Source: Haberlea rhodopensis
Taxonomy: Eukaryota > Streptophyta > Magnoliopsida > Lamiales > Gesneriaceae
Direction: 5' to 3'
NCBI GenBank assembly: GCA_907163345.1
Contig: CAJQUN010001316.1
Coordinates: forward strand, 1 to 64,000
Length of the DNA: 64,000 bases
Part shown: positions 43,846-56,357 of the stretch, in pieces
Position numbering within the stretch: the first letter of the stretch is position 1
Layout of the letters: each line of letters begins with the position of its first letter
Notes under the pieces: generated by a model
The model's input: only the letters and a program-made list of their open reading frames with translations
What the model was told of the DNA's origin: nothing
Databases searched by the model: none
Program-made: the position numbers and the translations under genes

Positions 43846-45310
43846 TGTTGGGATATGCCCTAAGACATGTCATTAGATGATTGTTTATGACATATAATGT
43901 ATTATGATTTTATAAATGGCAAATCATTATTATATATTATTCGAATATCTGTGCAATATGAATTGATATATAAGTTAATGTCCTTAGAATAATATTGTAT
44001 TATTCGTAAAGATTGTCCCTAGTCAAGTATTATCATAAATAAGGATAAGGATAATACATTGAGAATAGTATGTTTTGATTGATGAATTGTTCATGGATAT
44101 GAGATATCAAATCAACACATGGGTACATGTTAGAGAACGATGTACTGGACAGACCCAACATGAGAATGCTACATGGATAGTTATATGAGTGTCATAAGCA
44201 TTTCTCATAGTGATAATAATGTATGTAATCCTTACGACTTGAGATCATCAGAGATCCCAACATAAGGAGTTATGTATCTCGATATTGTCAAATGTTACCT
44301 GTAACAGGGTAAACTATAAAGGCAACTATTGGATACACTACGAATTATGTAGAGGGATGTTGATTGATCAAGATAGGATTTGTCCCTCCTATATAACAGG
44401 AGAAGTGTTTGGGCCCTTGATCAAGTAAGACTAAAATGCAGGGCCATGCTCGAATGAGTCGATATATGATATCGAGCTTATTCGTTTATTCTAGTTCTAC
44501 TTGGGGATCAAGAAATAGAGATTGAATATATGAGTATGACTATTCCATGACTCGTGTTCAATCTAAACACATTGGACAAAGGGATTAAGTTACATGGTTA
44601 ATATTATCACAAGTTCTAAGGTTATGTTGAGTCAATGACATTCTTGTAATTTGGGTAGCCTTGATGTGTTGCTAGTTACCGCTCATTGCTTGTGACATAA
44701 AATGAGATTTTATGTCACTGCCAACATTACAAGATCCTATCGAGTCGCACAAAAGATTAAATCGATAAAGGGAATTAAATTCATGGGATGAATTAAATAA
44801 TTAAGAAGAGTCTTAATTAAATGATTATAAGGATTTAATTAAATCATGGGTTTGGGCCCATGAGACTTTAAGAAAGTCTTGAACCTTAATTAGATCTTAT
44901 AATATAAATACAAGGTTATAATTAATTGTAAAACACTACAATTCATAAAACCTAAACCTACTCTCACACTCGGCCGCCTCTCCATCGGATATCACCGTCG
45001 CCGCCGCTGTGTGTGTTCTTTTGATTGGCCGTCGTTTATAGGTTTTGAACCGTGAGTTCGGTTTTGGTTCAAGAATAAGTCTAGCAACTTGTTCTTGAAC
45101 GTCCCTTGTTCGATTTGATCATGTGGATACCGTAGAGACAAAGGTGCAAACTTTTGTTTGTGACTCGTGGTGCTACAATAAGGATTCTGCATCAAACACG
45201 CTACAACGGTGAGACTCTTTAATCATTCCGATATGAATACTCTGTATAGGTCCATGGTTAGGAATCCAAATTGTATTTCCGCGGCGTATTTGCATGTTGG
45301 ATTCCTTACA
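43846..45310 (+). repeat. 3' LTR of element E (1465 bp)
   Basis: It starts 15 bases after the pol stop, preceded by the tract AGTGCAAGTGGGAGATT. TATA box TATAAATA at 44903-44910. It ends GGATTCCTTACA. Confidence 0.93.
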
Positions 45311-45969
45311 CATTAATGATTAAATCAATGATAGATTTCAAAACTAGTGAGTTCGATAAATCTAATCAATAGAAACTACAGCCGTTAATAATTGACTACC
45401 CATTTGTTTCTCCTAAGAATTCAATAACACCTACAGCCGGTAATTATTAATCTTAGTTGCTTCTTAATTAGCTATCGATTATGCATGTGAATACTAGGTG
45501 ATCAATCTAATAAACAAACATAATAATCATTGAAATCGATACCAAGAAACAGAATTGAAATCGAAATTAAATTCAACAAACAAACCAAAATTCTCACAAG
45601 AGATTCAAATCCAAAAGCAAGTATCCCTTAAACCAAGAATCTAAGAGTTTAGCCTATCATAATTGAATCTAAAAATAATAACATATGATTCGAAAACATT
45701 AGATAAACAAAGGAAAAGAAATTACTAAGACGAATCACGATTCCGGCTTGTCGATTCCGGTTCCGTTCTTCGAGTTGTTCTTGATAAAACTTGAAAGAAA
45801 AATCTTCTAAAAACGAAAAAATCTTCTAAAAACCTAACATATTCTAAAGTCTCAAAAAAATGTCTGAGAGGAGATGTAAAAATGAGTTCAAGGGTCTTGG
45901 AGGCTTAAAACAAGGTTACAATCTTTTAAACATGGTAAAAGACTTCTTTCCAAAATTTCGGACTCTTCG

Positions 45970-46235
45970 GCGATCGATCGCCTAAAATGTGGCGATCGAT
46001 CGCCTAAAATGTGGCGATCGATCGCCTAAAATGTGGCGATCGATCGCTTCGTTATTTTTTTCAGCAAAACGCTTGAGGCGATCGATCGCTATAAAATGGC
46101 CATCGATCGCTTCCCTCCAGTAGCCTCAGACGATCGATCGCCTAGAATCACCGATCGATCGCTGCTTCGTCAATTTTGTTGCTCAAGTTTCTGTCCATAG
46201 GCGATCGATTGCCTCTTCCATGCGGTCGATCGCCT
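45970..46235. repeat. GCGATCGATCGC cluster in the 3' LTR of element C
   Basis: Four tandem copies at about 22 bp spacing (joined by CTAAAATGTG), then five further copies or variants (GCCATCGATCGC, ACGATCGATCGC, CCGATCGATCGC, GCGATCGATTGC, GCGGTCGATCGC) at wider spacing. Confidence 0.95.
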
Positions 46236-46458
46236 CATCCAAAATTACGTTTTTGTCCTTTTCTTGATCAATTTTGAGTCCTTGTCATGTTCATGTCTTT
46301 TCTTGGTCTTTACAAATCATTTTTAGCTTGTTTTCTTCGATTTTACCTACAATTACACAAATATACGATTAGGTAGCATACGTATCAAATTATCCATCAA
46401 AACCTACCAAATCGTAAACAATTAAGCGCTAAAGATGTGTCTATTTCTAGTCACATCA

Positions 46459-47886
46459 CACTCCCCCATACTTACTCTTTACTCGACCTCGAGTAAACAA
46501 ATAAAACTACAATATTTTTGGTTAGCTCATAGGTTCATAACAAAGCAACTTGTCCTCACTTTAATGCCTCAACAATTTTAACATGCACAGTAATAAAAGG
46601 CGGTGAAAAGTTAGTGGAACAAGTTCAATCCCTATACATTTCATACTCAACAAAATAGTGAACGTGTGTGTGTGGTCATAAACAAGTGTTGTGTACAAAT
46701 TATAGATCCAAAATATGCAAACCCATAATAGTTCAAGTCATACACTAACACAAGTATAAGCTCACTTGCACACTCTTCTCCACTATCTTAGCTACTTTGC
46801 AAACATAAATCAAGTAGGTCTTTAGTAGCTTATAGCTTGGCCTAGGTATTGGCTTATGAAAGAAAGGATAAAGATATATCAACCAAGAGAGTTTGATGAA
46901 ATACACACTAAAACTTCTCTTCTTGCATGAATTTTTCAAACCTTGTTCATTTTTTCAAGGTTTATTTCAACATTTTTTTTTCTTCTTTTGTGTGCCTTGG
47001 CTCCCCTTGGAGTCATATTTTTCTCAAATTTCTCAAGGCACTCATTTTCTTTCATGTATTTCATTCTTTTGACAATAACGTTCACAAATATAATTCAATG
47101 AATTCCCAAGTGCATGTGAATGAAACACATCATACTTCCTTAAAAGGTATGGATTAAAAGCATATTTAGGCTAAAAGGGTAGAATGATAAGCTAGTCAAG
47201 GAATGTTGAATGGGGGTCTTTAGTATGCTTAGCATACTACCATTCTTTTACATTAAAGCTCAAAAAGGGTACTAGAGATTGATTTTGTTTACATGGTAGG
47301 CTTGAAAGGCTCAAACGCATCAAAGATTGCCTATATCACTTTCATGTTTGCAAGTAGTCTAGACATACGCCTCAAAGAGTATGTAGTTAAGTTCTAGCAT
47401 GTATTAGAGACTTCTTAAGACTATCACAAAGTTCACACAGTCTTCACTAAGTTATACACACTTCACAAGCCATGACAATAATGTGCTCAAAATATTCACT
47501 ACTAAGTTAAAGTAAACTTTGCATTAGAGTTCAAAGTGTTCCAAGGTTAACAATTCACCTAAGTTCAAAAGCATGCATGATATCAATTAGGTTTCATTAT
47601 GGGCTAGTGACTCTAAGCATGTGTTCATTACTAACTATGAGCTCAAAATTTTCAAATTTTTTGATTTTTTTGTATTTTTGAAATAAGAAAAATAATAACA
47701 CACCACTAATCCCTCCCCCATACTTAAATCTTACATTGTCCCCAATGTAAGGCAAAAATACAAGAAAGAGAAAAGTCTAACTACTAAAGCAATAAAAATA
47801 AAAGGGAGAAAGGAAACTAACTCCCCTTGGGTTGCCTCCCAAGCAGCACCTCTGTTTAACGTCGGTGGCCCGACGCCAGTCCTCTA
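46459..47886 (-). other. 3' non-coding region of element C with two purine tracts
   Basis: On the minus strand the tract TAAGTATGGGGGAG occurs next to the LTR (46474-46461) and again 1.25 kb upstream (47726-47713). 47821-47886 (minus: GACGTTAAACAGAGGTGC and GGGAGGCAACCCAAGG) resembles a sequence I recall from downstream of pol in Athila-type elements. No coding sequence is seen between them. Confidence 0.75.
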
Positions 47887-48789
47887 TCAAGGTGGGTGAT
47901 GCGGTGTTGCTCTATCCTTCCTTAACCACCTCAATATCTTCTTCACTCCTCGATATTTCGGCTTGTTGCTCTTTGAGTGGTCGTCTCCAGTCTTTGCTCC
48001 TTCGTCACTTGATTGACATGGTCGATTCGGAGGGTGCTTCTTTCCAACGGTACGATCCTGCAAGTGAGAAATAAGAGGGTCATCAGTATCGTGAGTAGAT
48101 AACGCAGCAATAGTATGAACAGTATGCACTAAGTTAGAATCCATACCTCTCTTGTCGTCAAGGCCATCAGTAGCCTTTCCCATTTCCCACAACTCATCAT
48201 TATCAAAATCCGAATCATAATCATCATGTATGCCAATAGTGTAACTAGAATGCTCAAGAGTCTTAATGGGTTCATAGATGTTGAATTTTGTAACTTTACT
48301 ATTAGACTCCAATGTTATCATACCGCTATTCATATCGATTACTGATTTTGATATTTTCAAGAATGGTCTCCCTAAAAGGATTAGACTAGATGGATCACCA
48401 TTTTCCATGTCTAAGACATAGAAATCGGCTGGGAAAACCAAGTTCTCTACATGCACGATTACGTCCTCTATTATCCCCCTAGGTATGACCGTGGACTTAT
48501 CAGCTAAATGAATCACAGTGTCATTTCTTTTTAAAAGTCCTGGTTTTAGTTGAGAATAGATTGAGCAAGGTATGACATTTATAGAAGATCCTAAATCAAG
48601 CATAGCCTTCTCAATCCTATTAGCATTAATCATACATGGGATGGAAAACATACCAGGGTCCTTGCATTTAGCGGGGATGCTTCTTTGGATGTCCGCCGAA
48701 ACATTCTCACATAGCTCGACCTTGGGTTGCCCTTCGTGTTCCTTGCACTTATCATCTTTCTTGGCTTCCTTGAGTGGATCTTTTTTCAT
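47887..48789 (-). pseudogene. Element C protease, followed by an atypical tail
   Basis: A 300-codon minus-strand frame. Residues about 45-165 are an Athila-type aspartic protease: the active-site loop reads AMLDLGSSINVIP with Asp at 65 (D-L-G in place of D-S/T-G, which is usual in this lineage), then FPADFYVLDM and LILLGRPFLK (139-144). After about residue 165 the sequence is acidic and then basic (KYRGVKKILRWLRKDR) and shows no RT similarity. In a complete element RT would follow, so a large deletion is inferred between this frame and the 3' region. A frame change separates it from gag near 48770. Confidence 0.82.
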
Positions 48790-49501
48790 TACAGTGTGGG
48801 GACATCTCGTAGAGCCTCTTGAGACCCTTGTCCTTCAAATTCATCTTCAACGCAAGGGGGAATGGGGGTTCACTTTTATATTCAGAAAAGTTGGGGAACT
48901 TACCTCGTGGTTCCTCCTCTTGCATGGGTTCTTCAACTTCTTTCTCCTTCTCCGTCTTCTCTTCGTTATTGGGTGGCGTCAGTACCACATCTTCTTCAGC
49001 TGTATCTCCACTCACATTCACAGTGATAGCGCTCACATTCTCCCTGGGGTTCACCTCCGGTTGTGAAGGCAATCCATTGGAGATTCTTGCTTCGATCTTG
49101 CTGAGCGAAGTTGCCAATTGTCCTATCTGCGTAGTCAGGCTCTGGATGCTCGCCCTCGTCTCCTGTTGAAATTGTAAGCTATTTTCAGCAATAACTTTGA
49201 TGCTATGTTCTAACCTGTCAGAAGAAGGGTGCGCCGGAAGTGGTGGAGGTCTCTGGTATTGCTGTCTATAAGGTAGGGTTTGGTTTATCTGTGGGTTTCC
49301 ATAACCTTGGTTCGGATGATCTTGCCAACCTTGATTGTAATTGCTCGATGGATTACCATAGCTCCTTTGTGGGGGACCTGGGAATCCTCCCGCGGCATTC
49401 ACGTTCTCAGCGGCTGTCTCTTGTAGTGTGGGGCATGCGTCCGTGGGATGGTTCGCAGCCAGACAGATTCCACACGGCTTTATCTTCCCTACATTCCACA
49501 T
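48752..49501 (-). pseudogene. Element C gag, C-terminal part with zinc knuckle
   Basis: A 249-codon frame. A partial knuckle CGICLAANHPTDAC lies at the start, followed by a Gln/Pro/Asn-rich linker (NYNQGWQDHPNQGYGNP), then a helical stretch (FQQETRASIQSLTTQIGQLA) and an acidic Glu-rich segment. These are standard for Athila gag. It overlaps the N-terminal gag frame by 13 bases in another frame, so one frameshift near 49495 separates them. Confidence 0.85.
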
Positions 49502-50318
49502 GCAAGACCACGCACAAGAAAAGTTAGGTCTATCAGTTGTTGTTCCAGGTTTGATACGTTTACCTCTTTTCTTTGCGGTTGACCATGGCGAACATGTCCA
49601 AACTGTTGGGAGTTGGCCGCCATGTTAGCTATTAAGTTCCTTGCCTTCTCCGCTGTCTTGTCAATGAAAGCTCCTCCACTTGCCGCGTCCACTAAGTTCC
49701 TGTCAGCAGAAAGCAAACCTTCATAGAAATATTGAATTAGAAGATGTTCACTTATATGATGTTGTGGGCAGCTTGCACACAACTTCTTAAATCGTTCCCA
49801 GTATTCGTGCAGCGACTCCTCTTGGTATTGCTTCACACCGTAGATTTCCTTCCTTAAGTTAGTCGCCCTTGAAGCTGGAAAGTACTTCTCAAGGAAGTCT
49901 CTTTGTAAATCAGTCCACGTGGTGATTGATCTGGAGGATAAGTAGAATAGCCAATCCTTTGCAGCATCCTTTAGCAAGAATGGAAAGGCTCGTAGTTTAA
50001 TTTGCTCATCCGTTATTCCACTTGGCTTCATCGTAGTGCATACCACGTGGAATTCCATCAAGTGTTTGTGTGGGTTCTCACCTGCAAGACCATGAAAAGC
50101 TGGCAATAAGTGAATTAGTCCAGATTTAAGTTCGAAACTTACGTTATTCGCAAGAGCAGGGAAAGTGATGCAGAGAGGTTGTTGATCCAAGTTAGGATTC
50201 GCCAACTGCCTCAAACTTTGATTCGCAGCCATCATGTTCATCTCTTCTTCTTCCTCAAGTAACCTTGCTTCTCTTCTTCTCTGATGTAGTGTCCTCTCGA
50301 TCTCAGGATAGTAGTGAC
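49489..50318 (-). pseudogene. Element C gag, N-terminal part, cut by element D
   Basis: The frame is open across the whole interval; the first ATG is at 50241, but the reading continues upstream to the D junction (HYYPEIERTLHQRRREAR) and resumes at 58684-58700 beyond D. The gag core is clear: LIHLLPAFHGLAGENPHKHL, RAFPFLLKDAAKDWLFYL, FLEKYFPASRATNLRKEI, and ESLHEYWERFKKLCASCPQH. It forms the particle shell. D landed a few dozen codons upstream of the capsid core. Confidence 0.9.
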
Positions 50319-52625
50319 TGTGATGACCAGAGATTAGGGATGTTAATCCCGGAGTGTTAATAACCCGTTTTAGTGTGACTCAGAATCTCGGGTGCTTGGT
50401 GTGGGCACCGGTAGGGGGTTTTTGAGTTAGAAAGAGAATTTTTGAAAACAGATGATTTTTAATGAATCATGATGTATTTGTGGGGATATTAGTATTTCGG
50501 GGTATTTTTGCTATAAATACCAGTTGAACCCGAGATTTTAATTATCGGATCCATTTCAGCACATTATCTCTCTCTCCCTCCCGCGCATTCCCGATCCCCT
50601 TTCGACCACCGCGCAGAAAAGTCGTTCGCCCGCCGCCGTCCGGCCGCCGTTCGGCGCGTGCCACCCGCCGTTGGAATCGTCTCTCCGAGGCGCTCATTTC
50701 TATACCAACAATTTGAAGTTTCGTCGAGAATCGCGTTCGGATTTGCCAGAAAAGCGTAGGGTTCGAAAACTGGAGTTCATCCGATTTTTGGGACGCGATT
50801 TTGGTATTTTTTGGTACGATTTTTCTGATGTTTTGGGGCGTTTTTAAGCTGGTTTTGAGTCGATTATTTCAGACTTTTGTGGTTCGAAGAATTGTTGCTT
50901 TATGGTTCGAATTTCTTCATTTCTTGCGTGAGGTTAGGGCTCGAAATTGGGGCTTTTGACAAGGAGTGATGATTCTTGTTGTAATCGATTAATTCATGTT
51001 GTAGATGCATTATGATGCTTGATTGTGTTCGAAATTGAGGAATTGGATTCGAATTTAGGGCTTGGATTTCGAATTTTGGGGGTTTGGTATGTGGGGCGAT
51101 TATTCATGTTGTTGACTGATTAATTCATATTTTAGATGAATTATGGTGTTTAATTGGGTTCGATTCGTGTTGTGAAGGTTCGAAAAACTTGTGGGGAATT
51201 CTTGAGCAATTTTCGATATTGGTTTATTGTCTTGTGTTGACAATATTTTTGAGGGTTATGGGTGTGCTTGAGCATGGGTTGCATGTTCGTAATTAATTGT
51301 GAATTAATTTATCGTGTTAGCACATCGTTCCTCGGAGCATGGAACTCGAGCGAGGTTTGGCTCGGACTTCGGAGATTAAGGTACGTGCGACGTACAAGCA
51401 TTACTTTACGTGATAGCAATTGTGAAATGCATAATGTGTTGTAATTGCATTAGATGGTTGTGGGTATGGCTATATGCATATATGTGTTGATATATATGGG
51501 GTACTGAGTCTATATGACTATTGTACGGCATTTGAGATGCCTGAGAATGATCGTGGGATCATGTACTCATTATAAGACATGTGAGATGTCTAGGTATAAT
51601 GGAAAATCGGTAAAATAAATGCTAGGCATTTGAACTATCTATGATTGATAGCGAAATTGAGAAATCAGTACTAGATATTGAGATATCTATATTTGTATGT
51701 ATATTGAACTTGGAATCATTGATTTTTGATACTTGAGAATCAGGCATGCTATGAGTTAAATCAATGTGTTGAATTACTGATTTATGAGATTTGATGAGTT
51801 TGATGATTGTGAGAACAGGGACAGTACACGGAATCCCGGATGAGGATGTTGCCATCCAGGGAGTATCATTTAAAATTCATTAATATTTACTTGTGTTGTA
51901 AATTATGAATTTCATTATTGTGATTATGAGATTTTGTGTATTGGTATGCTCACCCCGTTGGGGGCTGTCTCTGTTGGGGCAGGTGAACAGGTGCATCGAT
52001 GGCTGTGGAGCTGAGCTCGAGCTGTTGATTGGATGTACTCCCAGGATCGTGGTACCAGGGCTTGATGGAGCACGGTATCGTATAGAGTACATATATCGCA
52101 TGTGAGCACGGTTATGTTTGTATATGGGTTGTATATAAAGGCATGAGCCTTTCTCTCTTTCATTATATGTTGCATGCAATTGTGGTAGAATTGCTAATGA
52201 TATGAGAGTCGTTAGTGTATTATGTGGGGGTTGAAACCCACTTTTGTCGTCTTATGTGTGACGTCTTCCCTGGCTGGGAATTTACTTGGTATTGCTGCAT
52301 TCTGATGAGTATTATGTTTTTCCCTGGCCGGGAATTATGTTATGTGTTGTGCTTTTATTTCGGGATAGCTCAATTTTACGGGGAGACTCTGGGGAGACTC
52401 TGCCCAAATTTTTATAAAAGTCCACAATGTAAAAAGTGGCAAAATGGGGTTGGTAATGGGCAACTCTATGAGTCTATATGTTGGTAGAGATGATCTTATA
52501 ACGTTGAATATTAAAGGAATTTTGTAAGCATCATTTGAGCTTCCCGATTGGCTTTTTATTGAAAGCATGTGCCACACATAATGATTAATACACTAATTAA
52601 GGGTTAAGGGCTTGGGGTCCTTACA
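50319..52625 (+). repeat. 5' LTR of element D (2307 bp)
   Basis: TATA box at 50512-50519. It lacks about 138 bases after AACCCGT (near 50366) and 38 bases near 52096 that the 3' LTR has. It keeps a segment at about 50930-51084 that the 3' LTR lacks. Dyad GTACGT-GCG-ACGTAC at 51381-51395. Confidence 0.92.
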
Positions 52626-55600
52626 TTAGTGGTATCAGAGCAGTGGTTAGCTCTTTGGGGCTGTTAAGGGCCTAAGAAGTTATTGATAGCACATACTTAT
52701 GCATGATGGCATTAATGTTGTATGACACAACTAGTTGTTTATATGCTTTTTATGATATGAAAAGTGGTGTTGCTAATCAGTGTGATTGCAGGAATCGTGT
52801 AGCATGAGATGGGATGGCATTAATGGTGATGTCTGGCCCTTCATGCATTATGTGCTAAGGGATCTGATTTCGTGGGAAAAATCAGGAAAGGTGAGACGTA
52901 CGGACTTCGGACGGTAAAACGTGTTACACCTTTGATTATGTATATCGTGGGTAGTGAACCCTTACATGTGATGGTATATGTGAAATGATAGTGATAAATT
53001 GTGATAATGAAATCAACTGTTGTGCTTGATTATTGTGGTAGAATTGATGAATGTTCCGGTAGCCTTTATCTCCGAGCGAGGGAGGTACTTGCCGCTGTCA
53101 TGACTGAGCGAAGTAACATGCCGCTGTTATTGTCGAAGCGAGGGGTCCTAAAATTCCGCTGTTGTATTGGGACCGGAACAGTCACAATTCTAGTGATTAT
53201 TGTGGAATATTGTGGATATAATTGGAAACGTGATATCGATCATTATATTGTGAATTGTGGTATTAACCTGGATGCAGGTACATGGAGCTAGTGGAAGTTC
53301 CGGTAGTTGTTATATTCGAGCGAGGGAGGTACTTGCCGCTGTCATATGAAGCGATGGTAATATGATATTTGCCGCTGTCATGTCTAAGCGAGGTATCATG
53401 CCGCTGTCATTGTCGAAGCGAGGGATATCATATGATGCCGCTATATGTCGAAGCGAGGGGTCCTAAAATTCCGCTGCTATAACAGGACCGGAACAACCAC
53501 ATTATGGATATTGATAGCGATGTCTCATGCCGCTATATCGATTGGTGATGGTTCATGCCACCAGATATATTGATAGCGATGTCTCATTCCGCTATATTGA
53601 TTGGCGATGGTTCATGCCGCCAGATATATTGATAGCGATGGTTCATGCCGCTATATTGACTGGCGATGGTTCTTGCCGCCATGGATATTGATAGCGATGG
53701 TTTATTCCGCTATATTGATTGGCGATGGTTCTTGCCGCCGGATATATTGCTAGCGATGCCTCTTTCCGCTATTATGTGAACGCTGATTCATGCTCAGGTG
53801 TATAGCGAGGTTTCATGCCACTTATTATATGACGAGGTATCATGCCGTCGATTCCATAGCGATGGATTGTGCCGCTATGTGCTCAGCACAGGATTTTGCC
53901 GCCTTCGAGCGATGGGTGCTGACTACGCACTATTATCGAGCGACGGAGACAGGTATGCCGCTATATTGATAGCGATGAGGTATGGCATATTACTGTTTAT
54001 TTAGCACTATTGTGGATAGTATGTGTTGATTTGCTATATATGCCATGCATTTGATGATGAGATTATAGATGTCGTGTATTGACAGGTAACGTCGTATGTT
54101 TGACAATGTTAATTGAATGTCATGTGTTGACATATGCCGTCACGGGATGACGATGACATAGTGGATGTTCTATGTAGACGTGTAGCGTCGTTTTGATGAT
54201 TAATACATTTATGTTATGTATTTAGTTGTATAGTTTGAGTGCCGATGGTGAGCACATGGTAGAGTCTGGGTCACTAGTTGACGAGACCTTTCGTCGAGCA
54301 ATGATACCCTTGGGTATGCTCGTTAATTTGGCTAGGGCCAAGTGATTGGTGGTAAGAGTAGTCATTGAGGAAACTACTCACTTGTGTTGTGATGTAGGGT
54401 AGACATGGTTGCACCCACCCTGAGGGTGTGGGATAAGTCTTATCGGATTATGATTGTATCATAAGTGAGCAAGGACACCGGGTTGCCCATTGTGCTTGGT
54501 ATTTTAGAGATATGTTGGGCGATGACCCATTACTCTAACAGTTTGTACGGTATGGCATACCGAGATGGAACATATGGTTTGTTGGTGGACCTGATATGAA
54601 CCTATGGAGACAGCTCTTTGCTAGCCAGATATCGTAGTGATGATATAGTGTGCTTGTTGGGGCCATGATACTGCTCGTTGGAATCAGGTTTGGCAAATCG
54701 TAAAGTGATACGATGTGGATTATGGTGGACTTTAGTAGTCACCACGTCATTTGAGGTTGAGGTTGTGCATGCCTCACTGAAACGTGTATACGTTGATGTT
54801 AAATCTTGGTGAGACTTGTCTGGGACAGCTCATAATGTTGGAGTACCAACGAGAGAGTCATCAGGTCGTTATTGACTCGATCTGAGGGAACCCGTGTATT
54901 TAGGATGAAATGGGTGTTATTGTATCCAGTTTTTCCGAACAGTGGTTCGAGACTTGTGAATCTCGAGTTCGATGGCATTTCCCTTGTGGGGAAGGAGGTA
55001 GTATTATACCTATTTGGAAATCTTTGAAAGATTCGGTGAGTTGGTACGTGTGGTGTTGATCTTGGGAATCACACCGTGTTGTTGATCGTCGATTATCGTT
55101 CTTCAATGGATAGGGAATGACTCAGAATTGACGGTTGTGTTTGGGGCTTAGGGGTATGTTGTAGATACCCGAGCCGAGTGCATTGAATATGCATGCGATG
55201 TCAGTACTTAGGCAGGTATACTGGTGAGTATACAGATGCCAGTTATTGATTTTTCTTTCTGTCAAGCATAGAGTTATGCTATTTTTGGATGGTTAAATCT
55301 CTGGTGAGAGATATGGAACACCTTGAGATTGGGAATCTCTATGGCACGATAATTATGAGGAACAATCGTGAAGTTAGTTGACTCCCTTGAAGAGGGATTA
55401 TCTTGTGTGGGTTAAGGTATTTCCTTATTGGTGTTTTCCTCCGAGTTATGCGATAGCCTTCCCAAGTTTGGATTGTTAAATCCTAGGATTGCCAAGGGAT
55501 GGCAGGAATTCGGATTTTTTTTGGGTGTCGCTGTCGACACAAGCGTTGAGGATGCAATGAGTTTATTGCATGTCCTTTCAGAATTTGAACTCTGTGGAGT

Positions 55601-56357
55601 CTCGATGGTTTATTTATGATCAGGATGTGATCCTTGGAATATCCGGAGGTGGACATCTTGTGAGATGTCTTTTGTGTGAATCTGTGGCCGTGAGTTGCCC
55701 AAATTGAGTTGCAATGATGCGACTGCTCATTCGATGGAGGAAGTATGAAAGAGGAGACCAGGTTTGGTATGTGTACATCGTGGTATACTAGTGTTTTCCC
55801 TCGTAACGATGTATGTTAGACATCGTGAGTCATGATAGAGATGTCATTGGATGATATATACGATAGAATCGGGAGCGATTCGAATCCTTGCAGTTTCAGT
55901 TAACTAACTGCTTTTGGGTTGTTAGCGTTGAGTGGTGCTGACGCTCTTTGACGTTATGATGGATTTGGAAGTCTATTCCACTCCAGAGATTGACACGAGG
56001 TCAACGTTCTCACGGTTGAGGTGTCATCCAGGATACGTTCTTACTAAGTGGTATTAGAACTGAGGATGACTGTCTGATTTACGGTCGTAAGTATTGGTTG
56101 TTTTGCAGTCATGAGGGACTAACTTTTGGGATGAACCGCATCGAGGTACGTTTTGCCTCTTGGGTGATGAGTTGGTGTTGGTTTTGGTATGTCGCTCTGT
56201 TTCAGAGTTCGATGTGAGGTAAGTATTCTCGAGGTTTTTAAGACGATTCTGATATGGTCAGGAATCGAGGTTATGACTTCATGTAGTTGTGTAGCCCGGG
56301 TGTTACGTGATACACCGGTGCTAATTTCGAGGACGAAATTCTTTTAGTGGGGGATAT
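52626..56357 (+). other. Internal region of element D, no recognisable gene
   Basis: The primer site TGGTATCAGAGCAG is at 52630-52643. Two modules bracketed by GTTCCGGT...ACCGGAAC follow (53053-53179 and 53297-53494), then the satellite (about 53500-53790), then about 2.5 kb of sequence collinear with element A. ATTTCGAGGACGAAATTC and the tract AGTGGGGGATAT end it. No ORF reaches 100 codons. The conserved layout in two diverged copies suggests a mobilisable RNA rather than random decay. Confidence 0.82.
53500..53790 (+). repeat. Satellite of element D
   Basis: About nine tandem half-units of the type GCGATGGTTCATGCCGC followed by TATATTGATTG or CAGATATATTGATA, alternating as in the 59 bp satellite of element A but less regular. 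Confidence 0.88.

Larger units (their letters stand above)
36683..45310 (+). mobile_element. Element E: full-length Copia element of the Angela/Tork type
   Basis: Two LTRs of 1464 and 1465 bp (36683-38146 and 43846-45310), primer site, gag, protease, integrase, RT, RNase H and purine tract. The flanks are CGTTA (36678-36682) and CATTA (45311-45315), one CG-to-CA change apart. The empty site is visible in the other LTR of C, around 59236-59255. The LTRs differ at roughly three dozen sites by eye, so this is clearly older than A or D. Coding lesions make it non-autonomous. Lineage is judged from LTR length and integrase sequence. Confidence 0.92.
36263..46458 (-). repeat. 3' LTR of element C, split by element E
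   Basis: The pieces 36263-36682 and 45316-46458 total about 1.56 kb; the break is element E. On the minus strand it starts TGATGTGACTAG after the purine tract and ends GCGCTACCA. It has three tandem GCGATCGATCGCCTAAAATGTG-type units where the 5' LTR has one. Confidence 0.88.

Noticed and set aside
45970..46235. CRISPR-like array of GCGATCGATCGC
   Set aside because: The word is 12 bases, spacing is irregular, spacers are partly repeated and the context is a plant LTR.
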